Source of the DNA: Hevea brasiliensis
Lineage: Eukaryota > Streptophyta > Magnoliopsida > Malpighiales > Euphorbiaceae
Reading direction: 5' to 3'
Length of the DNA: 64,000 bases
Assembly: GCF_030052815.1 (NCBI RefSeq)
Contig: NC_079502.1
Coordinates: forward strand, 37,316,050-37,380,049
The position numbers and the translations under genes are program-made. The notes under the pieces are model-generated. The model saw only the letters and a program-made list of their open reading frames with translations. It made no database searches and was not told where the DNA came from. Every line of letters begins with the position of its first letter. The stretch's first letter is position 1. Positions 20,494 through 32,931 of the stretch are shown in pieces.

Positions 20494-23428
20494 TTGTGCA
20501 CAAACCTCTGATGACTGTCTCCTGGTATGGACTTAGTGTTTCCTTCCCTTTTCCTGAGTCTTTGGTAACTGAGAAACACAATTTGAAGTGTTTCAGTACT
20601 AAATTAAACTGTCTCTATCGATAATATTTGACAAATAATTCACTGAAAGCTATTATTTGCTTAATCACCTAATATACCGACCCTCGATATGTTCTAGGTA
20701 ATTTAGGTTTTAGTGTCACTAATATGTCACATTCGATAGTGTTTTAGGGTTGGTACACGTTACCAATTTCATTTTCTTGTTTAGTGCATTTTCTTGCAAT
20801 TTGCTGGATTCCAGGATACTAGTTTAACCTAGCCGGACGACCTAGTTCCCTCGGTTTTCGGGTTTTGGTTAAAACTACAAACTTGTAGATCTATGTCTTA
20901 TGGAACGCGGGGCAAAATTTTAGGTCATTCTGAGTTAAGTAGGCCAAGTTATGGTCATTATACTATTGCTGGTCAAATGGCATCAAATTAGGTCAATTTT
21001 AGGTCAATTTGGTCAACTTTGGTTCGGCCAGTTTTTGGACCCGAACTTGTGCAAGCTTTTTGACTTGCTTCTGGTCATTTCTGGGCTTTGGTGTCTTCAT
21101 AAGACTTGTAGGTATGGGTCTTAACTATTCATGGTTAAAATTTCAGGTCAATTGGACTTGTTTCGAGTGAGTTATGGCCTAAACACTAACTGCTGCCCAA
21201 TTGGTCAGTTTTCAGGTTTCGATTGCACTTAATCCGAATTGGTCATTTTTCATATCACCTTGCAAGCAGAATTTTGGTATGCTTTCTCAATGAAAGTTGG
21301 CACATTTTGTGCCTAGTTTCACCTCCAATTGGTCTCATACCAATTGAGGTTACACATTTAAAGTTATAGGCTAAAATGCATACTGCCCTTAATTACCTTG
21401 CTTAAACATACATCAATGACACATTTACCTTACTATATGTTCACTTCCCTTACCAATTCTGTTTTGGTACATTACCAAAACCATATACCACTTCACTTTA
21501 AAGTCACTTTGGGTAGATTATAATTATCCTCAATACACTAATTAAAACTCAAATTTACAAAGTCTAAGTACAATCACATATACACCTAAACATTACTAAT
21601 TCTTACATACACTTTACACAATCACTCTATATACATATCCATCAATCCTCAATGTCAATATTCTGCCAATACCTTCATAAACACATACATTTATCCAAGA
21701 GTCCCAAGGCTGCCGAAAATCTTCACCATGCCAAAGTGTCCTACAATTCATCAATTTCCATTCCAAGTGCACAATCACCATATACATGTGGAATAATTTA
21801 CTAGGATATTAAATCACCCTAATCGACATCATTTCTCATCAAATATATGCATAAATATTTCCTTAAATACATAACTCCATGGCTGTCCAAAATGAACATA
21901 TCAATAACTCTTCAAACTTGAAAATTTTCTTCACAAAGCACACACCCATAACATGTACACAAAGTTTAACAAAGCAACATTCAAAAATGTAAACTTACCT
22001 ATAGTTGGAGCTTGCTAAACCTTGATTAAACTTCTTGATTTTGGTATCAAGCTCTTCCTTATGATGTGTAGACAATCTTTAATGAAGAAACCTAAGTGAT
22101 TAGAAGTGAAATGAGGGAGAGGATGAAGCTTCAAGCTACACGGTAATGGAGAACTTTCTCTTCTTCAATTCGGCAAAGTTGAGAGGGTTTGGAGAAGATG
22201 AAGTTTCAGGTTGGATAATAGATGTACACCTGCCCCATTATTCTTAGTTTATTCCTTTAGTGGTCCACTTACACTAATTAATTCATATAATATGTTAAAG
22301 GTGTTATTTACACCATTTTCACTCCACTTTTTGCTATTTACTTTAGGTACCACCAAATTAATTTTTCATTTTATTTTCTAAGTGTAATATCATTTATTTT
22401 TAATAGAAATTTAGGTCAAAAGACAATTTGGGATGTCAAATGACCATAATGCCCCTGTTCAGGTTACATTCCCGATTTTTCGGTAACACCGGGTTTTGTC
22501 TGTTTTTCGATTTCTCACTTTTCTTTGTACTAATTATTTAATTTTTCTTTGATCTTTCTAATGAGATTTATTCTTCAATAAGGGTCTACTTAAGTCCTAA
22601 AAATTTTTTCCAGGGTTCCCCGCAGTCCAGGGCTAGTCAACGGTCCACACCGTGACTTCCCGGTGCGGTCACCCATCGCTAGGGTTCTCGGCTCGCTTAA
22701 CTTGGTTACATTTCTTTGCTATTATTTTTCCATTGTTTTCCTTGTATTTTCTTTTCTTGTATTTCATTATTTTATGTCTCCTCACTCATATTGAAGTGTA
22801 GTTCTAGGCATCCTAGCTGTCCGGACAACACTGGTCACCGGAACAGTAGAACGCACTACCGAACTTAGGGGTGTTACAAATAACCCATTAAATACACTAC
22901 AAGGGATTTTAAAACTTTTCTTACTTCTTTTTATAGTGGTGAGCACTATTGACAGGTGTTAAAAATTTTCTTTTACTAAAGTAAAACCAAATAACACATT
23001 TGAAGAATTAATAATTTACGTAAAAATTTTGACAGAGTGCCATCTGTATTTCGAATAAAACAGTTCTTCAAAAATCTGTAAAAAGCACTTTCAATATTTT
23101 GTTCAATCCCCAAACTCCAATATCCAATCAACACAATAAGTTTCTCAACATTTGCCAACTCAAATCCATAATAAATTTTCAGTATTTTCAAAAGTTGAGA
23201 TAAAAGAAATATATCATAATATTTACAAGCCAAAATAGTTTACAAATTTAGTTTATAACTTTAATGTATAATTTTAATTTACAACTTCTCAAAACCAAGA
23301 ACAATATATACATACAGTGAACATACATTATAATACAAAATGCAAAATATGGTATACTCAATATACCCGATGAACTCTCAATGTACCACTAGCAGCCTAG
23401 TCTACTGCCCTGTCAGTCTGTCTACCTG

Positions 23429-23468
23429 CGACAGCAATGAAAACCTATCGCTGAGTAAAATTTACTCA
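23429..23468 (-). other. Double stem-loop of the LTR (copy 5, type 2)
   Basis: SL1 is the near-perfect palindrome TGAGTAAATTTTACTCA (23452-23468). SL2 is CGATAG...CTGTCG (23429-23450). Confidence 0.7.
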
Positions 23469-23578
23469 ATGGTGCATAATAACAATTTGAAATGCGATTT
23501 ATAAAACTTTTATTGACAATTTACAAATTAAATAATTCACAATTCCATCTCACAATTTACAAAGTTCATATAACCCAA

Positions 23579-23719
23579 ATTTGATCAAACAATTGAATAA
23601 CACAGTTTTGCCAATCAATGACACCATTTGATCAAATAACTAAATAACACAGTTTTGCCAATCAATAACACAATTTGATCAAATAACTGAATAACACAAT
23701 GTTGCCAATCGATAACACA
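23579..23719. repeat. 47-bp tandem repeat, three units
   Basis: Units beginning atttgatcaaa at 23579, 23626 and 23673, each with aataacac and ttgccaatc; they differ by a few substitutions. Lies in the outer solo LTR. Confidence 0.9.
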
Positions 23720-26410
23720 ATTTAGGTCATGACACAAACTTTTTCGAACATGCCGTGTGTACATCACAACAAGTCACACGCACCCCAATAATCGAAATCA
23801 ATGAGGGAGGAAGCTAGCTAGATAATGAGTACTCATCCACACTCACCTCAGACTGGGAAGTCAAAAAGGGAGGAATATACTCACACTCACCCAATAAATG
23901 GAGGAGGAACATAGTAACATTGTCATGCCAAGTGTGAATCAAAACAATTCCAAATCACAATATTTCATACAAACCACAATTCACATTTTATATCAAAATT
24001 TCCATTTGCAAAGTAGGCAACACAATAATTTCAAAATACAATTCCCAAAGCTAAAACAATAAAAAATTATTGATAACTCAATTCTCCAAATAAATTTTAT
24101 GGTAAAAGCAGTGAATATAAAAAGTATTGTGCACAGACACAATTTAAAACTATAATGTTCAATTAAATTTTTAAGTAGAAAATGAGAAATCAAAATTATT
24201 GTGCACAAACCTATGATATATGCTTCTTGGCACTGACTCAGTGTTCCTTATGCTTCTCAATATCCTTTTCAACTGAAACACATAATTTAAAGTATTTCAG
24301 TACTCAATGAATTTGTTTCTAACAATAAAATATAATATTTAAATTTTCTTGGTACTATTCCCTTCAATTCATTTCATTAGTCAACCTATAATGTTGACCC
24401 TTGATGCACTTTAAGTGAATTAGGTTTAATGTTACCAATATGTCACATTTTATAGCCTTTTAGTGTTGGTACATGTTAGCAAATTCATTTTCAAGTATAT
24501 TGCATTTTATTGCAATTTATTAGATTTCAGTATAGTAATTTGACCTAGCCGGATGACTTAGTTTCCTCGGTTTTCGGGTTTCGGTCCAAACTACAAACTT
24601 GTAGGTATATGTCCTATTGCATGCAGGACAAAATTTTAGGTCATTCTGAGTTGTGTAGACCAAGTTATGGTCAATTAACCAATACTGGACAGAATGCACC
24701 AAAATGGTAACTTTAGGTCATTTTTAGGTCCCTTTTGGTTCGGCCAGTTTTGGTACCTAAACTTGTGCAAGCTATTTGGCTTGGTTATGGCCATTTCTGG
24801 GCTTTGGTGTCTTCATAAGAATTGTAGATATATGTCTAAACTATTCATGGTAAAACGTTTAGGTCAATTGGACCTGTTTTGTGTAAGTTATGGTCAAAAC
24901 ACTAACTACTGCCCAAATGGTAAATTTTCAGGCTTTCAAGTCACTAATCCGGATTTGGTCATTTTTCAAGTCACCTTCTAGGTAGAATTTTGGTAAGCTT
25001 CCTTCATGAAAGTTGGAAAATTTTGTGCCTAGTTTCACCTCCAATTTGTCTCATACCAATTGGAGTTACACACTTAAGGTTCTAAGCCAAAACATACATT
25101 GCCTTACTATACACTTCTCATCACTTACCAATTACATATTCAACACTTACCAAACTACTTCCTTCATACCAATTCTGGTCTGTACCTTACCATTAACACA
25201 TTTAACAACACATTTTGGTCATTTTGGACAGCTTGTAACCATTCTCAATATGCACACTATAACACAGAATTTTCCAAAGTCCATTTACACCATTTAACCA
25301 CATGAACATACCCCATTTGCACACCCAATTCCAAACCATTATTCACATATCCATGCTGCCATCAATAATAACATCTTAAACAACCATAAAAAAGTAAGAA
25401 AAAGCTGCATATACTGAATTTCCATGGTTACCAAAATGTACATCTCCATTAACACAGCAAACTTCAAAAATTCCTCCATAAATCAACTACCCACAACCTT
25501 GGTTACACTTTTAATGAAACAAGAATTGAAAACACTCACTTACCACTTTTGAAGCTTGATCAAAACCTTACTAAACTTCTTAAAATTACTATCAAACTCT
25601 TCCTTGTAATGTAAGGATTAACTTTAAAGAAGAGACTTAGTGGAAAGGAGGGCTCCAAGTGTGTTCCATGGAGCTTCACTCAACGGCCATAGAGGTTTCT
25701 CTCCTAATGGTTTCGGCTGGTTTGATAAATGGAGAAGATGAAGGAATATTCTTGCCCAAATCTGCTTAATGGTCCACTTTGAAGATGTTAGTGGAGCACC
25801 AAAATCAATTATAAGGTTTGTTTATTCCAAGTTTCCAATTTCCCACATTTTCCTCCTATCATTTGTTATTTAGATTATGTACCACCATTTTAATTTTTCA
25901 TGAAATTTTCCTAGTGTAATATCATGTATTTTTAATGGAAATTTAGGTTAAAAGGCAACTCGGGATGTCAAATGACCAAAATGCCCCTATTCGGGTTGCA
26001 TTCCCAATTTTTTGGTAATACCGAGTTTTGTCGTTTTCTCGATTTCTCGTTTTTCTTTGTACTAATTACTTAATTTTTCTTTGATATTTCTAATGACATT
26101 TATACTTCAATAGATGTTCATTTAAGTCTTAAAAATATTTTCTAGGGTTCCCCGCGGTCCAAGGCTAGTCAACGGTCCACGCCGCAACTTCCCGGTGCAG
26201 TCACCCATCGCTATGGTTTTCGGCTCATTTAACTTGGTTACATTTCATTGCTATTATTTTTCCTTTGTTTTTCTTGTATTTTCCTTTCTTGTATTTCATT
26301 ATTTTATGTCTCCTCACTAACATTTAAATATAATTCCAAACATCCTAGCTATCCGGACAGACACTGTCACCAGAACAGTAGAACGCACTACCAAACATAG
26401 GGATGTTACA

Positions 26411-27079
26411 TCCACTCTAATCCCCTCTGCTGATACTACGTGTCCAAGGAAAGAGATTTCACTCATCCAGAAGTCACACTTGGACAGCTTAGCATACAGT
26501 TTCTTTTCTCGCAGGGTTTGTAGAACAATCCTCAAATGTTCATCATGTTCTTCCCTGGTCTTGGAATACACCAGAATATCATCAATAAAGACCACTATAA
26601 ACCGATCTAAATATGGATGAAAGATACGGTTCATAAGGTCCATAAATGCTGCTGGTGTATTTGCTAACCCAAACGGCATCACTAGGAATTCATAATCCCA
26701 TACTGGGTTCTGAATGCAGTTTTTGACGCATCTGCATCCTTTACCCTCAACTGATGATACCCTGATCTGAGATTAATTTTTGAAAATACACTGGCTCCCT
26801 TCAACTGATCAAACAGATCATCAATTCTGGGCAATGGATATTTATTCTTCACAGTTACTTTCTTCAACTGTCGGTAGTCAATACACAATCTCAAGGTTCC
26901 ATCCTTCTTCTTCACAAACAGCACCAGAGCTCCCCATGGTGACACACTGGGGCGTATGAACCCCTTATCGAGTAACTCCTGCAATTGAATTTCAACTCCC
27001 TCAATTCAGTGGGCGCCATCCTATAAGGAGTAATAGAAATTGGTGCTGTGCTCAGCATTACCTCAATAGCAAACTCGAC
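26411..27079 (-). pseudogene. RT N-terminal part of element C
   Basis: Contains [49 protein letters not shown], the FIDD catalytic motif (near base 26580) and [17 protein letters not shown] frameshift near 26690 changes YGHYEF to YGIMNS, and another lies near 26990 before MQELLD. The reading is cut by the nested solo LTR at 26410 and resumes at 18800. Confidence 0.92.
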
Positions 27080-27610
27080 TTCCCTTTTTGGTGGTAAACT
27101 AGGCAATTCATCAGGAAATACATCTAGGAAGTCTCTTACTGTGGGTGTATCATACAGATTCGGCTTAGCCTGCCTAGTATGAACCACGTGTCTAGGTAAG
27201 CTTCACAGCCTTTTCTCATCAATCTTCTTGCAACTGTGGCTGAGATAACATTGGACAGGAAATCTATCCTTTCACCCACAATAGTAATCTTATTACCCTC
27301 AGAAGTTTTTAGAGAAATTCTCTTCAATTTGCAATCAACTATTGCCTGATGACATGACAACCAGTCTATTCCCAAAATCATGTCCAACTCGTGGAAGGAC
27401 AATTCAATTAGGTCTGCCAAGAATTCACACCCTTGAATCCTCAACGAGCAACCTTTATACACTTTATTCACTACCACACTGTAGCCTAGTGGATTTGTGA
27501 CCAGAATGTCTTGATCACTCTTCTCTACTGGAACTCCCCTCTCTATGGGTAGTTTGATGCAAATGTATGAATGAGTGGATCCTGGATCCAAAAATGCATG
27601 CACAGAGATG
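27080..27610 (-). pseudogene. Protease region of element C
   Basis: LDPGSTHSYI active-site block at about 27600, then ILGIDWLSCH and the linker toward RT. A frameshift near 27190 (YLDTWFILGR against YLAHVVDTR in other copies) breaks the link. The flanking gag is also damaged. Confidence 0.9.
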
Positions 27611-28898
27611 TTGTAGAGGGAGAACGTACCCCTGATGACGTTCGTGGCATCTTGCTCCTCCTGAGTTCTAATGGCATAGGCTCTGGCTGGTACTCTAACC
27701 TCTGGCCTCTTAGCTGACTCAGATGCAGGCCTCAGTGATGGACTAGCTGCCTCAGATTTACCGAGTTTTTTACCACTTTGTGATGCAGGAGCAGGTCTGT
27801 CTGCTTGTGTTGAAGCAGCTGTAGTAGTCCTCTTCAGACAATTTTTGATCTGATGTTATATAGATCCACACCATAAGCATGCACCAGTCACTCGCCAACA
27901 GCATGGACAGGCAGCATGGACAGGCAGAAGATGCTGGGGCTAGTCCCCTGAACACCGCCCCTGAAGAGCTGTCCACTGATGGTGTGGACTGACCTCTCCT
28001 AGGTGTGAATTGTGGTCTGGGCCCCTGAGACTGACCCTGACCTTGTGGTTGTCTTGAACCCTGAGCAAGAGGACCCTTGCTCTTCTTACTGGGTGCAGAA
28101 AATGAACGGGATTGACCTGGACCCCTCTTCTGCTGTCTTTCCCTTCTATTTTGCTCATTTATTCGGACCCTTTCTACTTTTGATGCAGCATCTACTAATT
28201 TGGCAAAATCTGTGATCTCCAATGCTGTTATCATGACTTTGATATTGTCATTGAGCCCTTCTTCAAACCTTCTGCACCTCTCTACCTCTGTAGGGACTAT
28301 CTCCCTCCCATACCAGCTCATTCTGATGAATTTTCGCTCATACTCTATAACTGATAGTTGCCTCTGTCTCAGAGTGATAAATTCTCTTCTTCTTTCTTCT
28401 AAATACACCTTACTGACATACTTCTTCCTGAACTCTGTTAGGAAGTAATCCCAGGTGATTTGATCCAGTTGCACCTCACTGGTTACTGTGTCCCACCACT
28501 GGTATGCATAATCCTGAAGTAGGAACACAGCACCCTCCAAGTTCTGCTCGGGGGTGCAATGAAGCTGTTTCAGCACTCTGATTGTTCTATCTAACCAGCT
28601 TTTCACTGTCATGGGATCATCCTCCTTCTTTCCAAAGAAATCCACAGCCCCATGTTTTTGCAATTTCTCTAAATGGGTCTTCTGTGGTACTGGTGGAGGT
28701 TGTGGCTGTGATTGTGGTGGTGGAATTGCCCATCATTTGCCGGTAAAACTCGGTCATTTGTTGAAATAATACAAACTAAGGTTAGGCAGGTTCCTCAGCT
28801 GCTGGTGGAGCAGATTCTCCCCTGCCCCTAGATTCAACCATTGGTGGAGCACGACTCTCCACCTATTCATCAACTGCTCCTTGAGAAGCAGGATCCAT
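27611..28898 (-). pseudogene. Gag of element C
   Basis: Start ATG at 28898 (MDPASQGAVDE) with early stops. The main part (27770-28663) has EQNLEGAVFLLQDYAYQWWD, FRKKYVSKVYLEERRREFI and a Gly/Gln/Arg-rich tail. The first zinc knuckle is destroyed by a small rearrangement: a 13-bp sequence agcatggacaggc is repeated at 27900-27912 and 27913-27925 and the usual KWHKGECW codons are missing. Confidence 0.9.
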
Positions 28899-29007
28899 AT
28901 CCTAATCAAAATAAAAAAATAAACAGATCTGCATCAGTGTTACCTCAACATTTATAAATACAATGCAATGGTATGCACTCTATCTAGGCCCAGAAACGCC
29001 TAAACTT

Positions 29008-29020
29008 GGCTATGATACAA
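29008..29020 (-). other. Degraded PBS of element C
   Basis: Plus strand ggctatgatacaa at the place of tgctctgatacca; three differences from the intact sites of A and F. Five bases from the LTR end at 29026. Confidence 0.75.
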
Positions 29021-29025
29021 CTAAA

Positions 29026-30367
29026 TGTGACACCCCTTACCCTTCTACAGCGTAGCTAAGCAAGATATGCCACACAGTGCGCCGGAGCACCAAATCATAT
29101 TTCAATTCAATTTACCCTTTTTACTTTTTTTATTTCCAATTTTTAATTAATCTGAATTTTTCGTAAATTTTATAAAAAATCCGGCAGAGTGCCGACTATA
29201 AATTATAAAAACAGTTCTTCTGAATCTGTTAAAAAGACACTTCCAATAAAATTTTCAAATCCAGAACTCCATTATACACACATCTCAAATAATGCATTTA
29301 ACTTAAGAGACTAATGTTAAGGCAATCATACTACCATTTCTAGTTCCATGAAATCCTCAAAACCTTGCCACATCCATGGCTGCCAAAAATGTGAGATGGG
29401 CATACACATGTTATTTATTAAATTTCTTTGTAAATTGAAACTCAATCATACTCCTCTAACATAAATTGAAAGAGAAAAACAAGTTAAATCACTAACCTCT
29501 AATGGAAAGAAATTCAAACTTGCAAGAACTCTTCCTTTTGATTACTTTTTGCTCCCAAAAGCTTTACTAAGATGAAAGAGCAAGCTTTTGTGTTAACACT
29601 TAGGGTTTTTGTTGAGAAAAGACTAAGGAATGAAAGCTTTAGTAAGCATGAAAATGGAGGAGGGAAGGAGGAGCATGGTGTGGCTTGTTTGGGAAGAAGA
29701 ATGGCTACTGAAATTTTTCTAGAATTCTACCTCCTTTTCCATATTTTAATGTATTTTAATTATGTTTCTTTATTTTGATTGGCCATGCTTTTTAATTACC
29801 TCATGCTTACATAACCATGAAGTAATAAATCCCATTTTCTTTTCATTTTCTCTTCTTTTCTTGTCTATTTAATTTCAATTAAATTTTTAATAATATTTAT
29901 ACATATTTTATGTCATATAATTTATTTACATAAATGGACAAGTTGGTCAAAAATCATCTCTGAAGATGAAATGACCAAAATGCCCTCCGTTTGGCTTAAC
30001 GGGCCAAAATTATGTGTACCGATTGATTAAATTTTCCTTGTGTTTTCTTAACATTTTATTGTCATTGGAACCCAAATAATCCTTTCCTGAGGTCCCAAAA
30101 ATTATTTCATGAAGTTTTCTCCGGGTCTAGGGTTGCTAACGGTCTTCACCATCACTTCCCCTTCGGGTTACTCATCACTTGGGTTTCGGCTCGTTTCACC
30201 TTAATGTATTTCGTTCCCAAAAATTTTCAATGATTTTTATGAACATTATTTGGTTTATTTATAACTCCTCACTCTAGTCTATTTATAATTTCAAAAATTC
30301 TAGCTGCCTGGACCGACATTGGTCATCGGAACAGTAGACTGTACGGACTAGCTAAAGTAAGAATGTT
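29026..30367 (-). repeat. 5' LTR of element C, internally deleted and truncated
   Basis: Begins TGTGACACCCC beside the PBS. The 3' ~300 bp (to about 29320) joins directly to the 5' ~1.04 kb, so about 1.7 kb, including the stem-loop region, is missing. The other end stops at gaatgtt, short of the expected ...gttaca, where it fuses to element D's truncated 5' LTR. Confidence 0.82.
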
Positions 30368-32913
30368 GAAATTATAATTCTTCCAACAATCAAAATTGAG
30401 TAAACATTTTATAAGGGATAAGGAAGACAAAAAAATATTGAGTATTTTTTTTTTCTTCATCTTCCTCTTCTTTCCATGGCAGCCGAAACCTCTTCCTAAG
30501 CACTCCACCATTTTTTTTTCTTTCAAACTTGAGTATTTCAAGCTTTTCACCATAAAAGCTATGCTTGTCTTCACAAAAAAAAAATTCACTATACCTTGGG
30601 CAAGCTAAAGATAACAAAAAGAAGTAGAAAGGAGGAACTTTTAATGGCTTAGGATTAGCTCCATTAGAGGTTAGTGACTAAATTTGATCTTTCTCTTTCC
30701 ATTCATGTTGGAGAAGTGAAAATGAGTGTAAATTTATAAAGAAACTTGATAAACATCATGTGTATGCCCATCCCAAATTTTTGGAAGCCTTGAACTTGGT
30801 TGAGTTTTGAAGATTTCTGAGAATTAAAATGATATTGTGGCTGCCTTTAACACTAATATATTGTTTAGGATAATGAAAGGAAAGTAAATGCATGATTGGA
30901 AATAGTAGGGTTAGGGTTAGGGTTTGAGCATGAAATTGAGACTTTGATCATGCAATGGTGAAAGTAATTTTTAATGGTCAATTAGTGACCATTTGGTTAT
31001 GTGTGAATGAGAAATGAAGTGGTTTGTGTAGTGGGAATTAAAGTTAGTGTTGCTGCCTTGGCTGACCTATAGGACTGACCATGAGTCTAGCAGGTTTGGG
31101 TAGCAATAACTGGAGTTGTAGAGGTTCAATTGGTACAAGGCCAATTAGACATGAAACTAGACACATAATGGCAAAACTTTGGTGAAGAAACCATGCCCAG
31201 AAAATCAAACCAAGTTGACCTAAAGATTGCCCTAATCCAGGTGACCTGATTCTACCTGGGCAAAATGACCAAATGAACAGTGTTTATTCATTTGGTCATA
31301 ACTCAGTGTAGAAAGGTCCAATTGACCTGAAATTTTACTATAAAATATCTGAGACATAGTCCTACAACTTTTATGAAGAAAACTAACCCAAATTTTGAAC
31401 ATAACATGTTCAAAAGGTGACCTGCAGTCACTGCACAAAACACTGTAGAATTGGGTAGTCCAGAAAATCTGGGAAGTTGGCAATCTGACAAGTCATGGTC
31501 TTTAGGCGATAACTTGGGCTACAAAACTCCAAATACAGTAATTCAAAAAAAGAAATGTAACTAGACACAATAAGGAACAACTTTGATGTTGACAACTTTG
31601 CCAAATTCCCACTACAAAAATGACTAATGGAATAGTAAATGCAAGGCTTGAAATCTGAAAATTTTGAACAACCAACATTAAGCTTAGAAATGGTATTGGC
31701 AACCAATACCAACAATTTTAGAATGCAAAATATGGTATGTTAGAAGTATTAAAACCAATGTAACTATTGTCTATGCAAAAGTCAACATTTTTATTGACTA
31801 ATGAAATGAATAGTAACAAATAAACTTAAATTTTAAGAATTGTATAAATTATGAGTGTAACATGCCCTAGTACACCTAGCAAGATTGGTTTGGATAGGTT
31901 GGCATGCCAATAGGGCTCTGTTAGCATTACTGCATATGGCTTCCTGCCATTCTGTGTTTTATGGTCTCACGTGCCATTCTGTGATGAAATAGCCTTTGGC
32001 TATGTTGATTGAGTTATTATACTTGGGTTTTATCCCTGAAAATTATTACAGCTTATTAACTGTTCTATTGCACACCGGGAGACACAATGTGACCGATGGT
32101 GTGATGGTCCGAGGTACTTAGTACCCAGTGCCAGTTTACCCGTTTATCCAATCTAGTCGACTAGTATAGGTTACTCGGGCAATGATAATGAATCATACCA
32201 AATTTTAATCGAATAATACTGCAATAAAAGCCAGATATTAAGTCTACTAAAGATGTAAACATACATTCTACATATTCACTTTATTTTAGTTATTTTATTT
32301 TATATTGTCACCACTAAGCAGAATTGCCTAGCGCATTGCTTTTGCCACGTGCAGGTACTAGAGACGTAGCTGGGGATTCCGGCAGACCTCATGCTGGGTA
32401 AACTTTTAGATCTGCACACAGAGTCCAGAGTCACCTCACATTTGCAGTGCATTGGTAGGACATTAGGCTACTTTTGGTCTTTTGTATTTTGTAAACTTTT
32501 GTAATGTATGTTATAAACTCATGTAATTATGCTTTTGATGTAATTATTTATGAACCATGTTCAGTAATAAATTTGAGTATTTCTTATTGAATTGAGTATG
32601 ATATGAAATGAATTGAAATTTGAGATATTGAAGTCATTTGAGAAATTGTTGAAAAGATGTTGGCGGTTGACTGAGATTGATAATATGATTATATTGAAAG
32701 TGTTTTTAACAAATTCAAAACAATTGTTTTTCTAATTTACAACTGGCACTCTGCCGAATTTTCTATAAAATTTGTGAAAAATTCAGATTAATCAAAAATT
32801 GTAAATAAATTAATTAAAAAGGGTAAATTGTAATGGAAATATGAATTGGTGCTCTGACACATTGTGTGGCATATCTTACTTGGCTACATTGTAGACGTGT
32901 AAGGGGTGTCACA
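30368..32913 (+). repeat. 5' LTR of element D, 5'-truncated
   Basis: Begins at the equivalent of about base 38322 in the 3' LTR (attataattct). Ends GGGGTGTCACA five bases before the PBS. Its sequence parallels the 3' LTR, with substitutions and an extra A/T run near 30430. Confidence 0.9.
32314..32352 (+). other. Double stem-loop of the LTR (copy 6)
   Basis: SL1 CTAAGC-AGAATT-GCCTAG (32314-32331) and SL2 GCGCATTGC-TTTT-GCCACGTGC (32331-32352), each weakened by mismatches relative to the 3' LTR copy. Confidence 0.6.
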
Positions 32914-32918
32914 TTTAG

Positions 32919-32931
32919 TGGTATCAGAGCA
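32919..32931 (+). other. Primer-binding site of element D (initiator tRNA-Met)
   Basis: TGGTATCAGAGCA five bases after the LTR end at 32913. Confidence 0.92.

Larger units (their letters stand above)
18885..22878 (-). mobile_element. Solo LTR, type 2, inner, TSD AATAA
   Basis: Sits about 80 bases from the 3' end of the outer solo LTR, between aataa copies at 18880-18884 and 22879-22883. Ends TGTCACACCC and GGGGTGTTACA. 3994 bp, with a perfect 82-bp tandem duplication at 20330-20493 and the double stem-loop at 19488-19526. Its 5' end (complement of TGTAACACCCCTAAGTTCGG) resembles element B's LTR start. Confidence 0.92.
18806..26410 (-). mobile_element. Solo LTR, type 2, outer, TSD TCCAC
   Basis: Inserted in element C's RT gene. 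Flanks tccac (18801-18805) and tccac (26411-26415) match exactly. Ends are TGTCACACCC (left) and GGATGTTACA (right), i.e. TGTAACATCC...GGGTGTGACA on the minus strand. It is itself split by an inner solo LTR (18885-22878). Without insert and duplicated target it is about 3.6 kb. The left 79 bases (18806-18884) are its 3' end. It has a three-unit 47-bp repeat and a double stem-loop. Confidence 0.92.
15574..30367 (-). mobile_element. Element C: Ty3/gypsy chromovirus, minus strand, multiply interrupted
   Basis: On the minus strand from right to left: 5' LTR remnant (29026-30367), PBS, gag, protease, RT, [nested solo LTRs 18806-26410], RNase H, integrase with an intron-like insert, chromodomain, PPT and part of the 3' LTR (15574-16577). 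Removing the nested LTR pair, with one TCCAC target copy, rejoins RT at [20 protein letters not shown] is inserted in its 3' LTR. Its right end is fused to a truncated element D. Confidence 0.9.

Noticed and set aside
22850..22900. Apparent head-to-tail LTR-LTR junction, as in a circular cDNA product
   Set aside because: The inner LTR ends exactly at its terminal ACA and the following bases continue the outer LTR after an AATAA target copy, so it is a nested insertion and not a circle junction.
30900..30926. Telomere-like agggttagggttagggttt
   Set aside because: Only about three units, within an LTR; the 3' LTR of the same element has two units at the matching site (near 38840), so it is a local slip and not a telomeric insertion.
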